64,000 nucleotides of DNA from CAVSRC01 sp963781775. Its GTDB lineage: Bacteria > Pseudomonadota > Alphaproteobacteria > Rhizobiales > Kaistiaceae. The notes below the pieces were generated by a model. That model had not been told where the DNA came from, searched no databases, and saw only the letters and a list, made by a program, of their open reading frames with translations. The position numbers and the translations under genes were made by a program. Positions 1 through 9,707 of the stretch are shown piece after piece (position 1 is the first letter of the stretch; the number at the start of each line of letters is the position of its first letter). The stretch covers positions 1 to 64,000 of the forward strand of contig CAWAHE010000013.1 in the NCBI GenBank assembly GCA_963781775.1, read 5' to 3'.

Positions 1-101
1 ATCAGGAACAGGCCGACGGCCAGCCAGATGTAGGCGAGCACGTCGGTGAAGTGCCAGCCCTTGCCGCCACGACGCTTGAGCAGGAACGCCGCCGCGCTCA
101 T
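1..101 (-). CDS. Carbohydrate ABC transporter permease, partial (MalG-like position)
   Basis: Only the first 33 codons are inside the window; the rest lies beyond base 1. The N-terminus has a short basic segment and then the start of a hydrophobic stretch (LAYIWLAVGLFL), which fits the first membrane helix of a second sugar ABC permease. The ATG at 101 overlaps the stop of the upstream permease gene as ATGA, the usual arrangement of paired MalF/MalG-type subunits. The family assignment comes mainly from this context, because no EAA loop is visible. Confidence 0.7.
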   Translation of the reverse strand, partial: MSAAAFLLKRRGGKGWHFTDVLAYIWLAVGLFL

Positions 102-1132
102 CGCGCCTCCTTGCGTTCGCGCCAGTTCGAGGCGCCGAGCTGGATGCCGGTCAACACGACCAGCACGAGGCCCATCAGGATGGAGGCGGCGGACGCCAGG
201 CCGAGGTTGCGGATCGCGTTGGCGAATCCGGTCTGGTAGATGAACTGGGTCAGGAACTGCGTGCTCGACCCCGGACCGCCGCCGGTCAGCACGTAGACCT
301 CGTCGAAGATCTGCACGCCGCGGATCAGCGCCAGGATGATGACCACCATCAGATTGGGCCAGAGCAGTGGCAGCGTGATCCGGCGCAGCACGCGGAACGG
401 CCTGGTGCCGTCCATCTCCGCGGCCTCGTAGAGGTCGCGCGGGATCGCCTGCAGTCCCGCGAGCAGGATCAGGGTGAAGAAACCGAGATGCGCCCAGACC
501 GAGACGAAAATCGACCAGAACATCGCCCAATGCGGTTCGGCCAGCCAGAGGACGCGGCTCATCCCGAACTGCTCGGTCAGGACCGCGTTGAGCACGCCGT
601 CGCGCTGCAGGATCCATTTCCAGACCAGTGCGACGACCACCGGCGACAGCAGAACCGGAAAGAAGAACACCGCACGCCAGAATCCGCGTGCCCGCATCTC
701 GCGGTTGAGGACCAGCGCCGTGACCAGGGAGACCAGCACCAGCGTCGCCACCTCGGCGACGACAAAGAAGGCGGTGTTGTGGACGGATCGCCAGAAAGCA
801 TCCTGCCGGCAGGTGAGGGGCTGCAGGTAGTTCTGGCAATCGAAGAGCGTGTGGTATTGATCGAGGCCCGCGTATGAACGGTTCTCGAGGAACAGGTTCG
901 CGCCGGTGGTGAAGGAATAGAGGATGTTGATGCCGAGCGGCACCAGCACAAAGATGCCGAAGACCAGCATGTTCGGCGCGAGGAAAGCGGCAGCGAGGCC
1001 GCCGATACCGAAGCGCTTGTGCAGCCAGACGAACGGCACCTCGACCAGCCGCATGATCCAGGTGACCGGCACCAGAAGGACCGCGGCGGCGCGTTCGGCG
1101 CCGCCGCCCTGTGCCATCGGCCGGGCCGTCAT
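98..1132 (-). CDS. Sugar ABC transporter permease (MalF/UgpA type)
   Basis: A 344-residue integral membrane protein with several hydrophobic helices. It carries the EAA loop (EAAEMDGTRPFRVLRRITLP, about residue 235) that docks on the ATPase subunit of ABC importers. Family knowledge places it in the inner membrane as one half of the translocation pore for a sugar or oligosaccharide. It lies 27 bases downstream of the binding-protein gene and overlaps the second permease by four bases, so the three are almost certainly one operon. No ATPase gene is visible here; it may lie beyond base 1 or be shared. Confidence 0.9.
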   Translation of the reverse strand: MTARPMAQGGGAERAAAVLLVPVTWIMRLVEVPFVWLHKRFGIGGLAAAFLAPNMLVFGIFVLVPLGINILYSFTTGANLFLENRSYAGLDQYHTLFDCQNYLQPLTCRQDAFWRSVHNTAFFVVAEVATLVLVSLVTALVLNREMRARGFWRAVFFFPVLLSPVVVALVWKWILQRDGVLNAVLTEQFGMSRVLWLAEPHWAMFWSIFVSVWAHLGFFTLILLAGLQAIPRDLYEAAEMDGTRPFRVLRRITLPLLWPNLMVVIILALIRGVQIFDEVYVLTGGGPGSSTQFLTQFIYQTGFANAIRNLGLASAASILMGLVLVVLTGIQLGASNWRERKEAR

Positions 1133-1159
1133 GTCCCGGCTATCTCGCGCAGACGGGGC

Positions 1160-2431
1160 CTACTTGGCCGCCGCCATCTTGTCGGCGATGTCCTGCGGGA
1201 TGCGCTCATAAGCCTGATCGAGCGTAATCTCGCCGGCGACCACTTGGCCCATGCGCGTGATGGTGACGGCGTAGATAGCGTCGGCCCACTTGTACGCCGG
1301 CATCTTGCTGGCTAGCGGCGCGAACTGGGTCGAAGCCTTCACGAAGACATCCAGCGCGCGCTTTGCGCTGGGGTTGTCCGTCTGGAAATTCAGACCCTTC
1401 TCGGCCACCGCCTTGTTGCCGGGGATGAAGAGGGTGCGCTCGGCGAACTCCTTCATGATCGGCTCGCTTGCCAGCCAGTCCATCAGCTTGGCGACCTCCT
1501 GGGGATGCTTGGTGGTCTTGATCGCGACCACCGCCGCGCCGCCGGGAAGGCCGGTGCAGTAGGCAGGGCCGCAGGGCGCCGGAATTGCCCACCAGTCGAA
1601 CTTGTCGCCGATGGTCTTGGCGAATTGTCCGATCTGCCATGAGCCGGACTCGTACATCACGACGTTGCCGTTGGCGAACTCCTCGTTCAGCGCCTTGTAG
1701 GTCGAGCCGGCGACGCCGCCCCAGATCTCCTTCGGCATGATGCCTTCTTCGTGCCACTTGGCGATGCGCGAGGCCATCGCCTTGAAGCCGTCGTCGATGA
1801 CCGCGGGGTTGCCGTCGGCGCCGATATATTTGGCGCCATAGGAAATCGCCGGACCGGCGAGGCGGTGACCCGAGCGGTCCCAGCCGAGCGCGATCTGCAC
1901 GCCCTGGCTGTCCGCGACCTTCTTGGCGGCCGCCACCCAGTCGTCCCAGGTCGCCTTGTCGCCGGGCAGGTCAACCTTGGCCTGATCGAAGAGCGTCTTG
2001 TTGATGTAGGGCCCGGTCACCGTGAGCTGGGTCATGAAGCCGGGAATGGCGTCGCTGCCGTCCGGCCGCATCCAGTCAAGATACGAGGCGAAATTGTCCT
2101 CCCAGTATTTCGGGTCCTTGAGCAGCGGACGAAGATCGAGCCAGTACTGCGCCTGCGCCTTGATGTTGGTGACGCGCGCGATATCCGGGCCGTTGCCGGC
2201 CTCGAGCTGAACCGGAAGGCCCTCCTGGATCACCTTGTAGGCGACCTCGTCGAGGACGACGTGAATGTCCGGATTGTCCTTCTCGAAACGCTGCAGCAGG
2301 TCGGCCATGACCTGGCCTTCGTTGCCGTCCGAGTACCACATCATGCGCAGCTCGGTGGCGGCGGACGCGGCAGTCGCGAAGGCGACAGCAGCCGTTGCGG
2401 CCATCAGAGCGATGCCCAGTTTCCTCATCAA
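1160..2431 (-). CDS. Sugar ABC transporter substrate-binding protein (family 1)
   Basis: A 423-residue protein with a classical signal peptide (basic start, hydrophobic core, cleavage near ASAA at about residue 24). It then follows the family 1 solute-binding pattern (LRMMWYSDGNEG, LLQRFEKDNPDI, and a C-terminal region of alternating helices). It should bind a carbohydrate in the periplasm and deliver it to the permeases encoded just downstream. A GGAGG ribosome site stands before the start; a second ATG three bases later is equally possible. The substrate cannot be read from sequence. The esterase and carbohydrate-active neighbours suggest a plant cell-wall sugar or uronate. Confidence 0.9.
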   Translation of the reverse strand: MMRKLGIALMAATAAVAFATAASAATELRMMWYSDGNEGQVMADLLQRFEKDNPDIHVVLDEVAYKVIQEGLPVQLEAGNGPDIARVTNIKAQAQYWLDLRPLLKDPKYWEDNFASYLDWMRPDGSDAIPGFMTQLTVTGPYINKTLFDQAKVDLPGDKATWDDWVAAAKKVADSQGVQIALGWDRSGHRLAGPAISYGAKYIGADGNPAVIDDGFKAMASRIAKWHEEGIMPKEIWGGVAGSTYKALNEEFANGNVVMYESGSWQIGQFAKTIGDKFDWWAIPAPCGPAYCTGLPGGAAVVAIKTTKHPQEVAKLMDWLASEPIMKEFAERTLFIPGNKAVAEKGLNFQTDNPSAKRALDVFVKASTQFAPLASKMPAYKWADAIYAVTITRMGQVVAGEITLDQAYERIPQDIADKMAAAK

Positions 2432-2476
2432 TTCCTCCCTTTGGTCGCCCGACGAAGCGGGCCCGATCGACGAAAT

Positions 2477-5004
2477 CTATCTTCTTCCCGGACCTTGTCG
2501 GCGGCCGGCGGATAGGCGCGATAGTAACCCTTTAGGGGTCCAAGTCGATGGCTCGATGACCCGTCCCTCGGCCTCGATCCGTCCGTCGAAATGACAGGTC
2601 ACCGGGCCATAATCGGGATCGTCCATGACAATTGAACCATCGGCGCCGTCGCGCGTGTCCAGCCTCGCAAAGCGAGCGGCGAAGCCGGCGAGATCTCCCT
2701 CGCGGCCGGTATCGGACAAGCGCACGATCCAGCGCGTTCTTGAGCCATTCAAGCGGACCTCGCAGCCGGCCATCGGCCCCTCGGTCACCGCTTCCAGAGG
2801 GCAGTCGCCAGCAAGCAGAAGGAGACCATCTCCGGCACGCGCCAGCACGCGTCGGGTCTCCGTCGCGGTCTCGTCCATCTCCGCTTGCGGCAGCCACGCA
2901 TGGGTGAAGGGGATCTGGCCGGGCGGCAAGGCAAAGTCGACGACGGCGAGGGCGCGATAGTGGTGGACGCGGGGCAGCGTGCCGCAGCCGCCCCAGTAGG
3001 ACGGCCGCGCGTGGCCCGACACGATCGCTTCGCCGGGATGGTTGATCCAGACCTGCGATTCCGGCCGGTCGCCGATGCGGGCGTGCAAGACCGTCTCCTG
3101 GTAGCCCCAGGCGCCGGGCCGGTAGTTTGCGACCGAGCCCATCGCGTAGTGCCGCGTCTTGTAGTGATAGAGCGGCGCGATGCGGTTTTCGCCCTGACTG
3201 AAGGTCCATTCCAGCGCGTCGGCGCCGTCATAGACCGCGATCTCCGTCAGGTGGGGCGCGGGCGCCAGATCGTGGTCGAGGATCGCGACGGCAAGTTCGG
3301 CGAGGCAATGGAAATGCGACCCATAGCCGCCGGCGCCGAAGAAGAGCCGAGCGATCGAGGAAAGCTCCAGCGTCCGGCCCGGGCGCAGCGAATGTTCATA
3401 GCTGCGGCCCTGCGAGGCGGTAAGGACTCCGCGATGGCACGACATGGCGACGATTTCGATCAGCCGCAGCGTTGCCCGCCGCGCGCGCTCGCGAATATCC
3501 GCATCCGGGGCGAGTGCCAGCAACGCCACCAGGCCCTTGAAGTCGATCGGAAAGTACGGCGCCGAATTCCATTCGCCCATCTCGACGCGCTCGAAATGAT
3601 CGAACCAGGTCATCAGCCGCGCGCGGCCAGCAGCGCTCTGCTCGTGGCCCGCCCGCCCCGAACGGCGGAAGCGTGCCTCGGGAAACAGCGTACCGGCAAG
3701 GTAGCAGGCGGTGTGGAAAAGAAGGGCGTGGTTCTCGCTGAAGAACCACATGACGTCGTTGCCGGGCTCGTCCATCCAGTAGCGGAAGCCGAGGATTGCC
3801 GAATCAGGCGAGCGCGGGTCGCCGGTCAATGCGGTCGCCCCATCGCGCCCGCGCCCAGATCAACGGCACCAGCAGGAAATCGGCGCAGTCGTAGCAATCG
3901 TCGATCGCCGGCAGCGCCGCGTCGATCAGGCGGTCGGTCGCATCGCCGTGGCGGCCGAGGGCGATTGCCGCAAAGGCGGTATTCGCGTCGGGCTCGCCAT
4001 GTGCCGCCACGAAGGCCAGCGCCTCACTGGCGCGGTCGCGGAGCGATGCCGGCGGAGCCGTTGACGCTGCGGCATCGCAAATCTCCACGCCGAGCGTCCG
4101 CGACAACTGAAAGCCGGAATCATTGAATGTCAGGCGGACTTGGCGGAAGCCTCGCGGAAGGTCGGCGACCGCGCCGATCGTCAGGCGATCGGAGCCCACC
4201 GCGATGCGTGACCGCCGGGCGGTCGGTTCCGCGCCAATTGAGTTGCCCGATGTGCGGACATCGACATCGATGGCAGCGGAGGCCGGCGATGGCAGACGGA
4301 TTGCGACCGCACCGGTCGTGAAGGTGGGCCGCTCGAAGCGCATGCCGCCCAGAAGCGCTCGAATTCGCCGGCGCGCTCACCCGAAACCGGGACGGGCAGG
4401 GCGACACGAGCGCGTCGCCTTCCATCAGCGCCAGCTCGAAATAGAAGCGGGTATCGCGTTCGCAAAGATCACCGAACCACACTTCGACCGGGTTGGCACC
4501 GGCGGCGAGGTCGATTTCGATTTCGACCGCTTCCTCGAAATTCCGGCGATAGCCGGCGAGGAACGCGACTTCCTTGCCGCCGACCCAAAGATTTGCGCCG
4601 CCGCACGTGGCGAAGCGAAATGCGCGGTCTGCCGGCTTCTCGCTTTCGATCGACGTTCGCGCGCGGCATTCGACGGTTGTTGGACGAAACCAGAAGCCGG
4701 AGAGGTCGACTCGCGGGCTGCCGAATGGAAACCACCATCCGTCCGGTTCGAACGCCGCTTGCGGCTCCGGTCGACGCCCGCGATGGAGGGCGGCGAATTC
4801 GGTTCGGCACGGGTATTCGTGAGGGATGAAATTGCGGTCGCGGCTGACGAAGAAGAGCGGGTCCATGTCGCCGGCCATGGGCCGGTCGGCGACGTCGAAG
4901 CGCCGTTCGACGGTGCGCCCGAGTTGCCAGTGACCGACGCTGTCGCCGGGGCGCAGCGGCACGCGAAAGGTCGCGGAATTCGGTACCATCGTCGTGTCAG
5001 GCAC
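2477..5004 (-). pseudogene. Large uncharacterised carbohydrate-active-type protein, broken by two frameshifts
   Basis: Three consecutive minus-strand frames join into one protein of about 840 residues. The first runs from a GTG at 5004 to about 4360, the second from about 4360 to 3830, and the third from about 3830 to the TAG at 2477. The N-terminal part looks like a beta-sandwich (FPFGSPRVDLSGFWFRP), the middle is helical, and the C-terminal part is again beta-rich with conserved-looking histidines (YHYKTRHYAMGSVANYRPG, WINHPGE). This resembles toroid-plus-sandwich glycan-degrading enzymes, but I cannot name a family. The GTG start overlaps the esterase stop. Each joint needs a small indel, so this is either a decayed gene or a stretch with sequence errors. 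Confidence 0.6.
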
Positions 5005-6219
5005 GGAAATGCATGTCGGCGAATTTCAGGAAACAGTCCCAGTCATAGGCCGTGACGCCATGGCCGCCGCTGCGGATGTGATAGCCGATCGTCCCCATCA
5101 CCGGCTTCTCCCGCCCGGGCTGCTCGACGGCCGGCAGGCCGGACGTGCCGAGCAGGCGGTAGACCGGTCAGCGGCAAGGGCGCTCAGGAACTCGCCCATG
5201 GGATCTGCCCAGAGATCGTCCGCGGCGCTCGCAACATAGAGCGGCCGCGGCGCGCTCAACGCCAGCAGCATGTGCTGGTCGACCGGCATGCGATCTTCGT
5301 GTCGGCATAGTCGGCGTAACCGGTCGCGAACCAGTGCGGAAATCGGGTGACGAGATGCCGGACCGTCTCGCCAAAATTGCGGCGCGCGAGGCTGGCGCCG
5401 CCGGCGCCGCTGTTGTTGGAGATGACGAGGCCGAAGCGTTCGTCGGCGGCGCCTGCCCACAGTGCCGCCTTGCCAAGACGCGAATGACCAAAGACGGCGA
5501 TGTGCTTCGGGTCGATCTCGGGAACCTGAGTCAGATAATCCAGCGCCCGGCTCAGCGCCCACGCCCAGGTCGCGATCGCCCCCCAGCTATGGGCGCGTCC
5601 CGGATCGACGAACGGCTGAATGCTTTGACGCGCGCCGTTGGGTCGATCGGGAAAGACGTCGCCATAGTAAAAGGTCGCGAACGCGCATCCGCGGCGAAGG
5701 ATTGTCTCCACCTGCCAGCGGTCGGCCTGCATGCCAACTGCCGCGGCGCCGGTCGGCTGGTCAGTCGCGCGGATGTCCATGCCGTCCATGTCGATCTCGG
5801 CGATGCCCACGCCGGGGTCGCTGGAGACGGTGTGGTTGCCGTGGAAGTTCAGCCCGAGGATCGCCGATACGGCGATGGAACGTCCGGCAGGCAGATAGAT
5901 CAGCAGGTTGATCGGCGGCGCACCCGGCGCGACTTCGATTTCCACTTCGCGGCGGGTGGCGAGCCCCCCGAAAACGCCCGATGCCTCGCTTGAGAGGCGT
6001 GTCTTCATTCCTGTTGGCGGTGGTGGTGCGCCGCCGAAGACGTTGTCCTCAAACAGTCGCAGAATTTGGGGTCGCCGCTGATCCCACCACATGCGCGACG
6101 TGGAAACCCGAGCGCCATCGGCCGACGAAAGCGGGTCGGGAAGCACGAGGACTTACGGCCACTTCGTCATAATTTGTGGCCGCATCGAAGTCATTGGCGA
6201 GCGTGGGTTGCAGCGTCAT
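4997..6219 (-). pseudogene. CE15-like glucuronoyl esterase / alpha-beta hydrolase, broken by three frameshifts
   Basis: The readable frames add up to a full esterase. An N-terminal piece (FDAATNYDEVAV, ATG at 6219) shifts frame near 6150 into LPDPLSSADGARV. The main body holds the nucleophile motif GHSRLGKAALW, like the GCSRxGKG motif of carbohydrate esterase family 15. The frame shifts near 5290-5300 into MPVDQHMLLALSAPRPLYV and again near 5165 into the C-terminal piece with the expected histidine region (SGGHGVTAYDWD), ending at 4997. No obvious signal peptide is seen. Such enzymes cleave esters of glucuronic acid in hemicellulose. The motifs are intact, so decay is recent or the breaks are sequencing errors. 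Confidence 0.7.
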
Positions 6220-6804
6220 ACCAAGTCGAAGGGGAAGGTCTATGGTCCCGTGCGCCGTATCGTAAGGCTCTGTGGGTTCGGGTGGAAGGCCGGCTTTGTG
6301 GTGGTTGGTGCGCCGCCAAGGGCCGCGATCTGAGCTCTTCTGACCCGGGGGCCACCTGCGCCCGACTGAATTACTATCCCACGGTTCAGTGATCGTTTCT
6401 CGGCTTTTCCGGCAAGCAGAACCCGAAAATTGGTGTTTTTTATCGAATCGGGCAGATGCAGGCAAGGAGCCGTCCTGCCGGTGACCCCGCGTTGCGAATC
6501 GCAAAGCTGATTACCCTCGAATTGCGCCGAATTGGCCAGAGAATTTTTGCGAATGTTGCTCTTGCGGCACCAGCCCTGATATTCAGGCGTTCTCTCGGCG
6601 ACTTTCTCTTGAGCTTGGGACTCCCGCAGGTTAGTCGCGCGATTCAAATTGGCCCGATTCTGGGCGTTCCCCGCTTCTTGTCGCGTGTTGAGTCAGGGTC
6701 GACCTTGCTGGAGCATGTGTGCAAAGCGAAAAGTCCAGATCGCGAACGGGATAGGGACACGAGGGGGGCCGGCGTAGTTGACCGCAAATTCGCGAGGGAA
6801 CGCA
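6220..6804 (-). other. Intergenic stretch without a recognisable gene
   Basis: About 585 bases between the esterase start and the insertion sequence remnant. Base composition is noticeably richer in A and T than the neighbours. Short open frames exist on both strands, but none has a convincing start, ribosome site or recognisable protein motif. It may hold the promoter of the esterase and transporter genes. Confidence 0.4.
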
Positions 6805-6998
6805 TGACCTGCTCCCCGGTTTGTCCGCGTTCATCGGTTAGCCCTGTTGACGTTGTGGTCCATTGCGGACGGGGTTGCAAATTCGTTTGGGGTGAGCCCG
6901 TCGAGGCTCGTGTGCCGTCGGTTCAGGTTGTAGTCGACCCTCCATTCTTCGATGATGTTGCTGGCGTGACGATGGCTGCGGAACAGATGCTCGTTGAC
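6805..6998 (-). mobile_element. IS3-family transposase remnant (3' end of orfB and probable terminal repeat)
   Basis: Reading the minus strand from 6998 to a TGA at 6831 gives the C-terminal end of an IS3-type integrase-domain transposase: NEHLFRSHRHASNIIEEWRV, then DYNLNRRHTSLDGLTPNEFA. The rest of the element is missing, and the match stops abruptly at about 6998, just before the next gene. Beyond the stop, the plus-strand sequence TGACCTGCTCCCCGGTTT (from 6805) looks like a terminal inverted repeat; this is an inference, as the other end is not present. Confidence 0.75.
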
Positions 6999-7012
6999 GG
7001 AAGGCGACCTCA

Positions 7013-7312
7013 GTGAAGTTCATCATCGGAACATTCCATTTTAAACCCGGCACCCGTGACGCGGTATTAGCCGATGTCCAACCTCTCATCGAAGAAGTCC
7101 GACGCGAAGAGGGCAACGTTTTCTTCGAGTTCAACCCCAAGCTGGACGACGCCGACGCCGCCTTTCTCTGTGAATGCTTCGTCGATGACGCCGCTCACCA
7201 CTTCCATCACACTTTGCCTCACTTCAAGGAAATGATTGAGAAGGTCCGCAAGGTGACGGACAGCGCCGATATCAAGGTCCATTTCACCGACAGGGTCTTC
7301 GTCGAAGATTAA
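7013..7312 (+). CDS. Antibiotic biosynthesis monooxygenase (ABM/YgiN-like) domain protein
   Basis: A 99-residue protein that fits the dimeric alpha-beta ABM fold: an initial beta strand (MKFIIGTFHFKPG), a long helix, a FFEFNP strand and a histidine-rich HHFHHTLPHFKEMIEKV segment. Family members include quinol monooxygenases and haem-degrading enzymes; the substrate is unknown. The start is a GTG only 15 bases after the end of the transposase remnant. The original promoter or even the first codons may therefore have been replaced by the insertion. Confidence 0.65.
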   Translation: MKFIIGTFHFKPGTRDAVLADVQPLIEEVRREEGNVFFEFNPKLDDADAAFLCECFVDDAAHHFHHTLPHFKEMIEKVRKVTDSADIKVHFTDRVFVED

Positions 7313-7664
7313 CCCACGCCCGGTTTTGGCGCGGAAGGCGGCCTCCTACCGTCAGGGTGTTGGCCGCTGGGCGGCGGAACCGTGGGGGAAGCCGCAACAA
7401 GAGTTGATACACGCCGGCGGCAATTCCGTGCCATCAGATGTGACGGTCGCACTGCGTAGGTTCTCAGCGGAATATCGAGCTTCCAGGTAATGTAGGCGCG
7501 TAATCTCAGCCCGACGTCGCGAATAGTTGCAAATGCGTGGGGTACCTTGTGACGGAGTTGGAAACCGAGTGAACGTCTCGTCTTATCCGCCGGCGACGAC
7601 CGTCCGACCGCCGCACGTCGCCCGTTTCCTGCGCGCCATGCGAGCCTCGGTTGCCGCAGCCACA
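7313..7664. other. Intergenic stretch before the first ATP-grasp gene
   Basis: About 350 bases without a supported gene. The frame of the downstream ATP-grasp gene stays open back to an ATG at 7527, so the gene may begin earlier than called here. No clear promoter or terminator is seen. Confidence 0.35.
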
Positions 7665-8627
7665 ATGCGCAGCGAAGTCGCCCGCCACCTTGTGCTGGCC
7701 TATCGTCCCGGCTGGCAGTCGCTGGCCGACCTCAGCGAGATCCGGCGTCACGTCACCGACATCGATCCCACCATCGAGACGTTCATCGTGCCCTCGACCG
7801 AGCGCAACAGCTTTTCGCGGCGCCGCGCCGCCATCCGCCCGACGCTGGTCGTCTCAAACGGCATGATCACCGATTTCCGTCCCGGGCGCGGCAAGGTCTA
7901 TCAGGGCTTCCCTATTCCGAAATCCGAGGAATTGCGCCGTCTTGCTGCCGTCGGCGTTCCAATCCCGCGCACGGCCATCCTGACGCCCGACCTGCGCCTC
8001 GACGAGACCGAGTGGGGCGAGTTCGTGCTGGTCAAGCCGAGCGACATCGCCACCTCGTCCCACGGCCGCGGTTTCCAGCTGATGCGCACCCGGCGCGTGC
8101 GCTTCGTTCATCCCAGGCACTATCCGCCGGACCATCCGGGGCGCCTTGGGCCGATGATCGTGCAGCAGTTCATCGAAACCGGTGAGGAACTGACCACCTA
8201 TCGTGTGTTGACGTTCTTTGGAGCGCCCCTCTATGCCCAATTGAACCGGGGCGACCGACAGGCATTCGACCGGACAGCCGACGACGCTGCCATCGAACGC
8301 ACGCTCGTGGCGCTCCAGGCGGCTGACGCGCGACACGCCGAACTGATCGCAGATCCTGAAATCCTTGCTCTGGCGAAAGCGGCCCACGAGGCGCTGCCGG
8401 AAATCCCGCTCAAGGGATGCGACATCCTGAGAGAGGCGTCGACCGGCCGACTTTATGTCATCGAACTCAATTGCGGTGGCAACACGTGGCACTTTTCGTC
8501 GCGCTACTCGATGTCATTCCGCGAGCGTTACGGGGCCGAATTCGAGCTGCAGCGGCGCCAGCAGTTCGACGCGCTGCGAACCGCGGCCCGCGTTCTGGTC
8601 GAAAGAACCAACGCCGAAGCACAATAG
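7665..8627 (+). CDS. ATP-grasp domain protein, paralogue A
   Basis: About 320 residues from the chosen start, with ATP-grasp features: a central FVLVKPSDI strand, a glycine loop (SSHGRG), and the metal-binding end CDILREASTGRLYVIELNCG. ATP-grasp enzymes join a carboxylate to an amine or thiol through an acyl-phosphate; the substrates here are unknown. The start at 7665 was chosen because the protein then aligns from its first residues with the facing paralogue (RHLVLAYRPG against RNLVLVHTRP). ATGs at 7638 and 7527 are in frame and none has a good ribosome site. The gene ends 132 bases from its convergent paralogue. Confidence 0.75.
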   Translation: MRSEVARHLVLAYRPGWQSLADLSEIRRHVTDIDPTIETFIVPSTERNSFSRRRAAIRPTLVVSNGMITDFRPGRGKVYQGFPIPKSEELRRLAAVGVPIPRTAILTPDLRLDETEWGEFVLVKPSDIATSSHGRGFQLMRTRRVRFVHPRHYPPDHPGRLGPMIVQQFIETGEELTTYRVLTFFGAPLYAQLNRGDRQAFDRTADDAAIERTLVALQAADARHAELIADPEILALAKAAHEALPEIPLKGCDILREASTGRLYVIELNCGGNTWHFSSRYSMSFRERYGAEFELQRRQQFDALRTAARVLVERTNAEAQ

Positions 8628-8759
8628 CCCGCTGGCAGGCCCATTATTTCGCAGGCGCCGCCGGGCAGCTGGCGCCGGCTGCGTCGCGGAGGCCGCCGGC
8701 TGAAGTAAGACCCCCGGGGCGTCGCGCAACGCCCAGAACCCTTGACGGTGATGGAAGAC

Positions 8760-9707
8760 CTACTCCGCTTCGCGACGTGTCACCTCGATCAACGCGTCAG
8801 CGATGACATCAAGCGCTCCGAACTGAGCGGCATAATCCAGACCATAGCGCTTCTGTTGTTGTCGCCCGTAAACGGACGAGAAATGCCAGGTGCGGCCGCG
8901 CGAATTGAACTCAAGCAGATAGAGTTCTCCGGTGGTCGCATCGCGTATGACATCGATGCCGAGGCTGGCCGCATCCGGAATCGCCCGAGCGGCACGTCGC
9001 GCGAGATCCAGAACGTCCTCTTCGTGGTTCAGTGCGATGCGACGATCGCCGCTGGTCGCAGCGATGTGTGCGTTCAGCGCTTCTGTTCCCGCTGGATCCC
9101 GATCGAACACCGCGGCATCGCCGACAGTGAACACCGTCGAATAGACGACGCGCCCAAACACCGTGAGTGCGCGATAGCTCACTGGTATCGGCCCCGTATC
9201 GACGAATTTCTGCGCCAGCATTTGACATCCGTAACGCGGATCGTCCGACGGCCAGGAGAACGGGTCACGCCAGCGCACATCGCGTGTCCGAACCAGGCTG
9301 ACGCCAGAGCCCTGGTAGCCGACATTGGGCTTCAGGACCGTGAATGGTCCCCAGGCTTCCGGGTCAAGGCGCGTGCCCGGCTCGAGCATGACCGCCAGAG
9401 GTACGGGCAACCCGGCCGATGTAAGCCTCTTGTACTCTTCCCACTTCGTCAGGTGTTTCGCCGCATAGACCTTGCCGCGCATCGGTCGAAACCGCTCCAG
9501 CGGCACGGACGAGAAGACCAGTGATGGTCTCCGGGCGGCCTGGCGCCGCGTGACGGACTGGGGCTGACTGTTGTCGACAATGAACACTTCGATATCCGGA
9601 GCCCGCTCGGCCATCTTCGCTTTGATTGTCTCGAGATCGGAGCGTGCCTGGAATGGACGCGTATGGACCAGAACGAGATTGCGTTCGTATTCCGGCTGGG
9701 CTGACAT
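8760..9707 (-). CDS. ATP-grasp domain protein, paralogue B
   Basis: A 315-residue ATP-grasp protein that resembles paralogue A along its whole length: RPMRGKVY against RPGRGKVY, GIDVIRDATTGELYLLEFNS against the matching block, and RTWHFSSVYG against NTWHFSSRYS. The glycine loop (GYQGSGVSLVRT) and the acidic metal ligands near the C-terminus are present, so both copies look catalytically competent. No signal peptide is seen, so it should act in the cytoplasm. Two convergent copies suggest an old duplication and possibly different acceptor substrates. No transporter or biosynthetic partner lies nearby to name a pathway. Confidence 0.75.
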   Translation of the reverse strand: MSAQPEYERNLVLVHTRPFQARSDLETIKAKMAERAPDIEVFIVDNSQPQSVTRRQAARRPSLVFSSVPLERFRPMRGKVYAAKHLTKWEEYKRLTSAGLPVPLAVMLEPGTRLDPEAWGPFTVLKPNVGYQGSGVSLVRTRDVRWRDPFSWPSDDPRYGCQMLAQKFVDTGPIPVSYRALTVFGRVVYSTVFTVGDAAVFDRDPAGTEALNAHIAATSGDRRIALNHEEDVLDLARRAARAIPDAASLGIDVIRDATTGELYLLEFNSRGRTWHFSSVYGRQQQKRYGLDYAAQFGALDVIADALIEVTRREAE

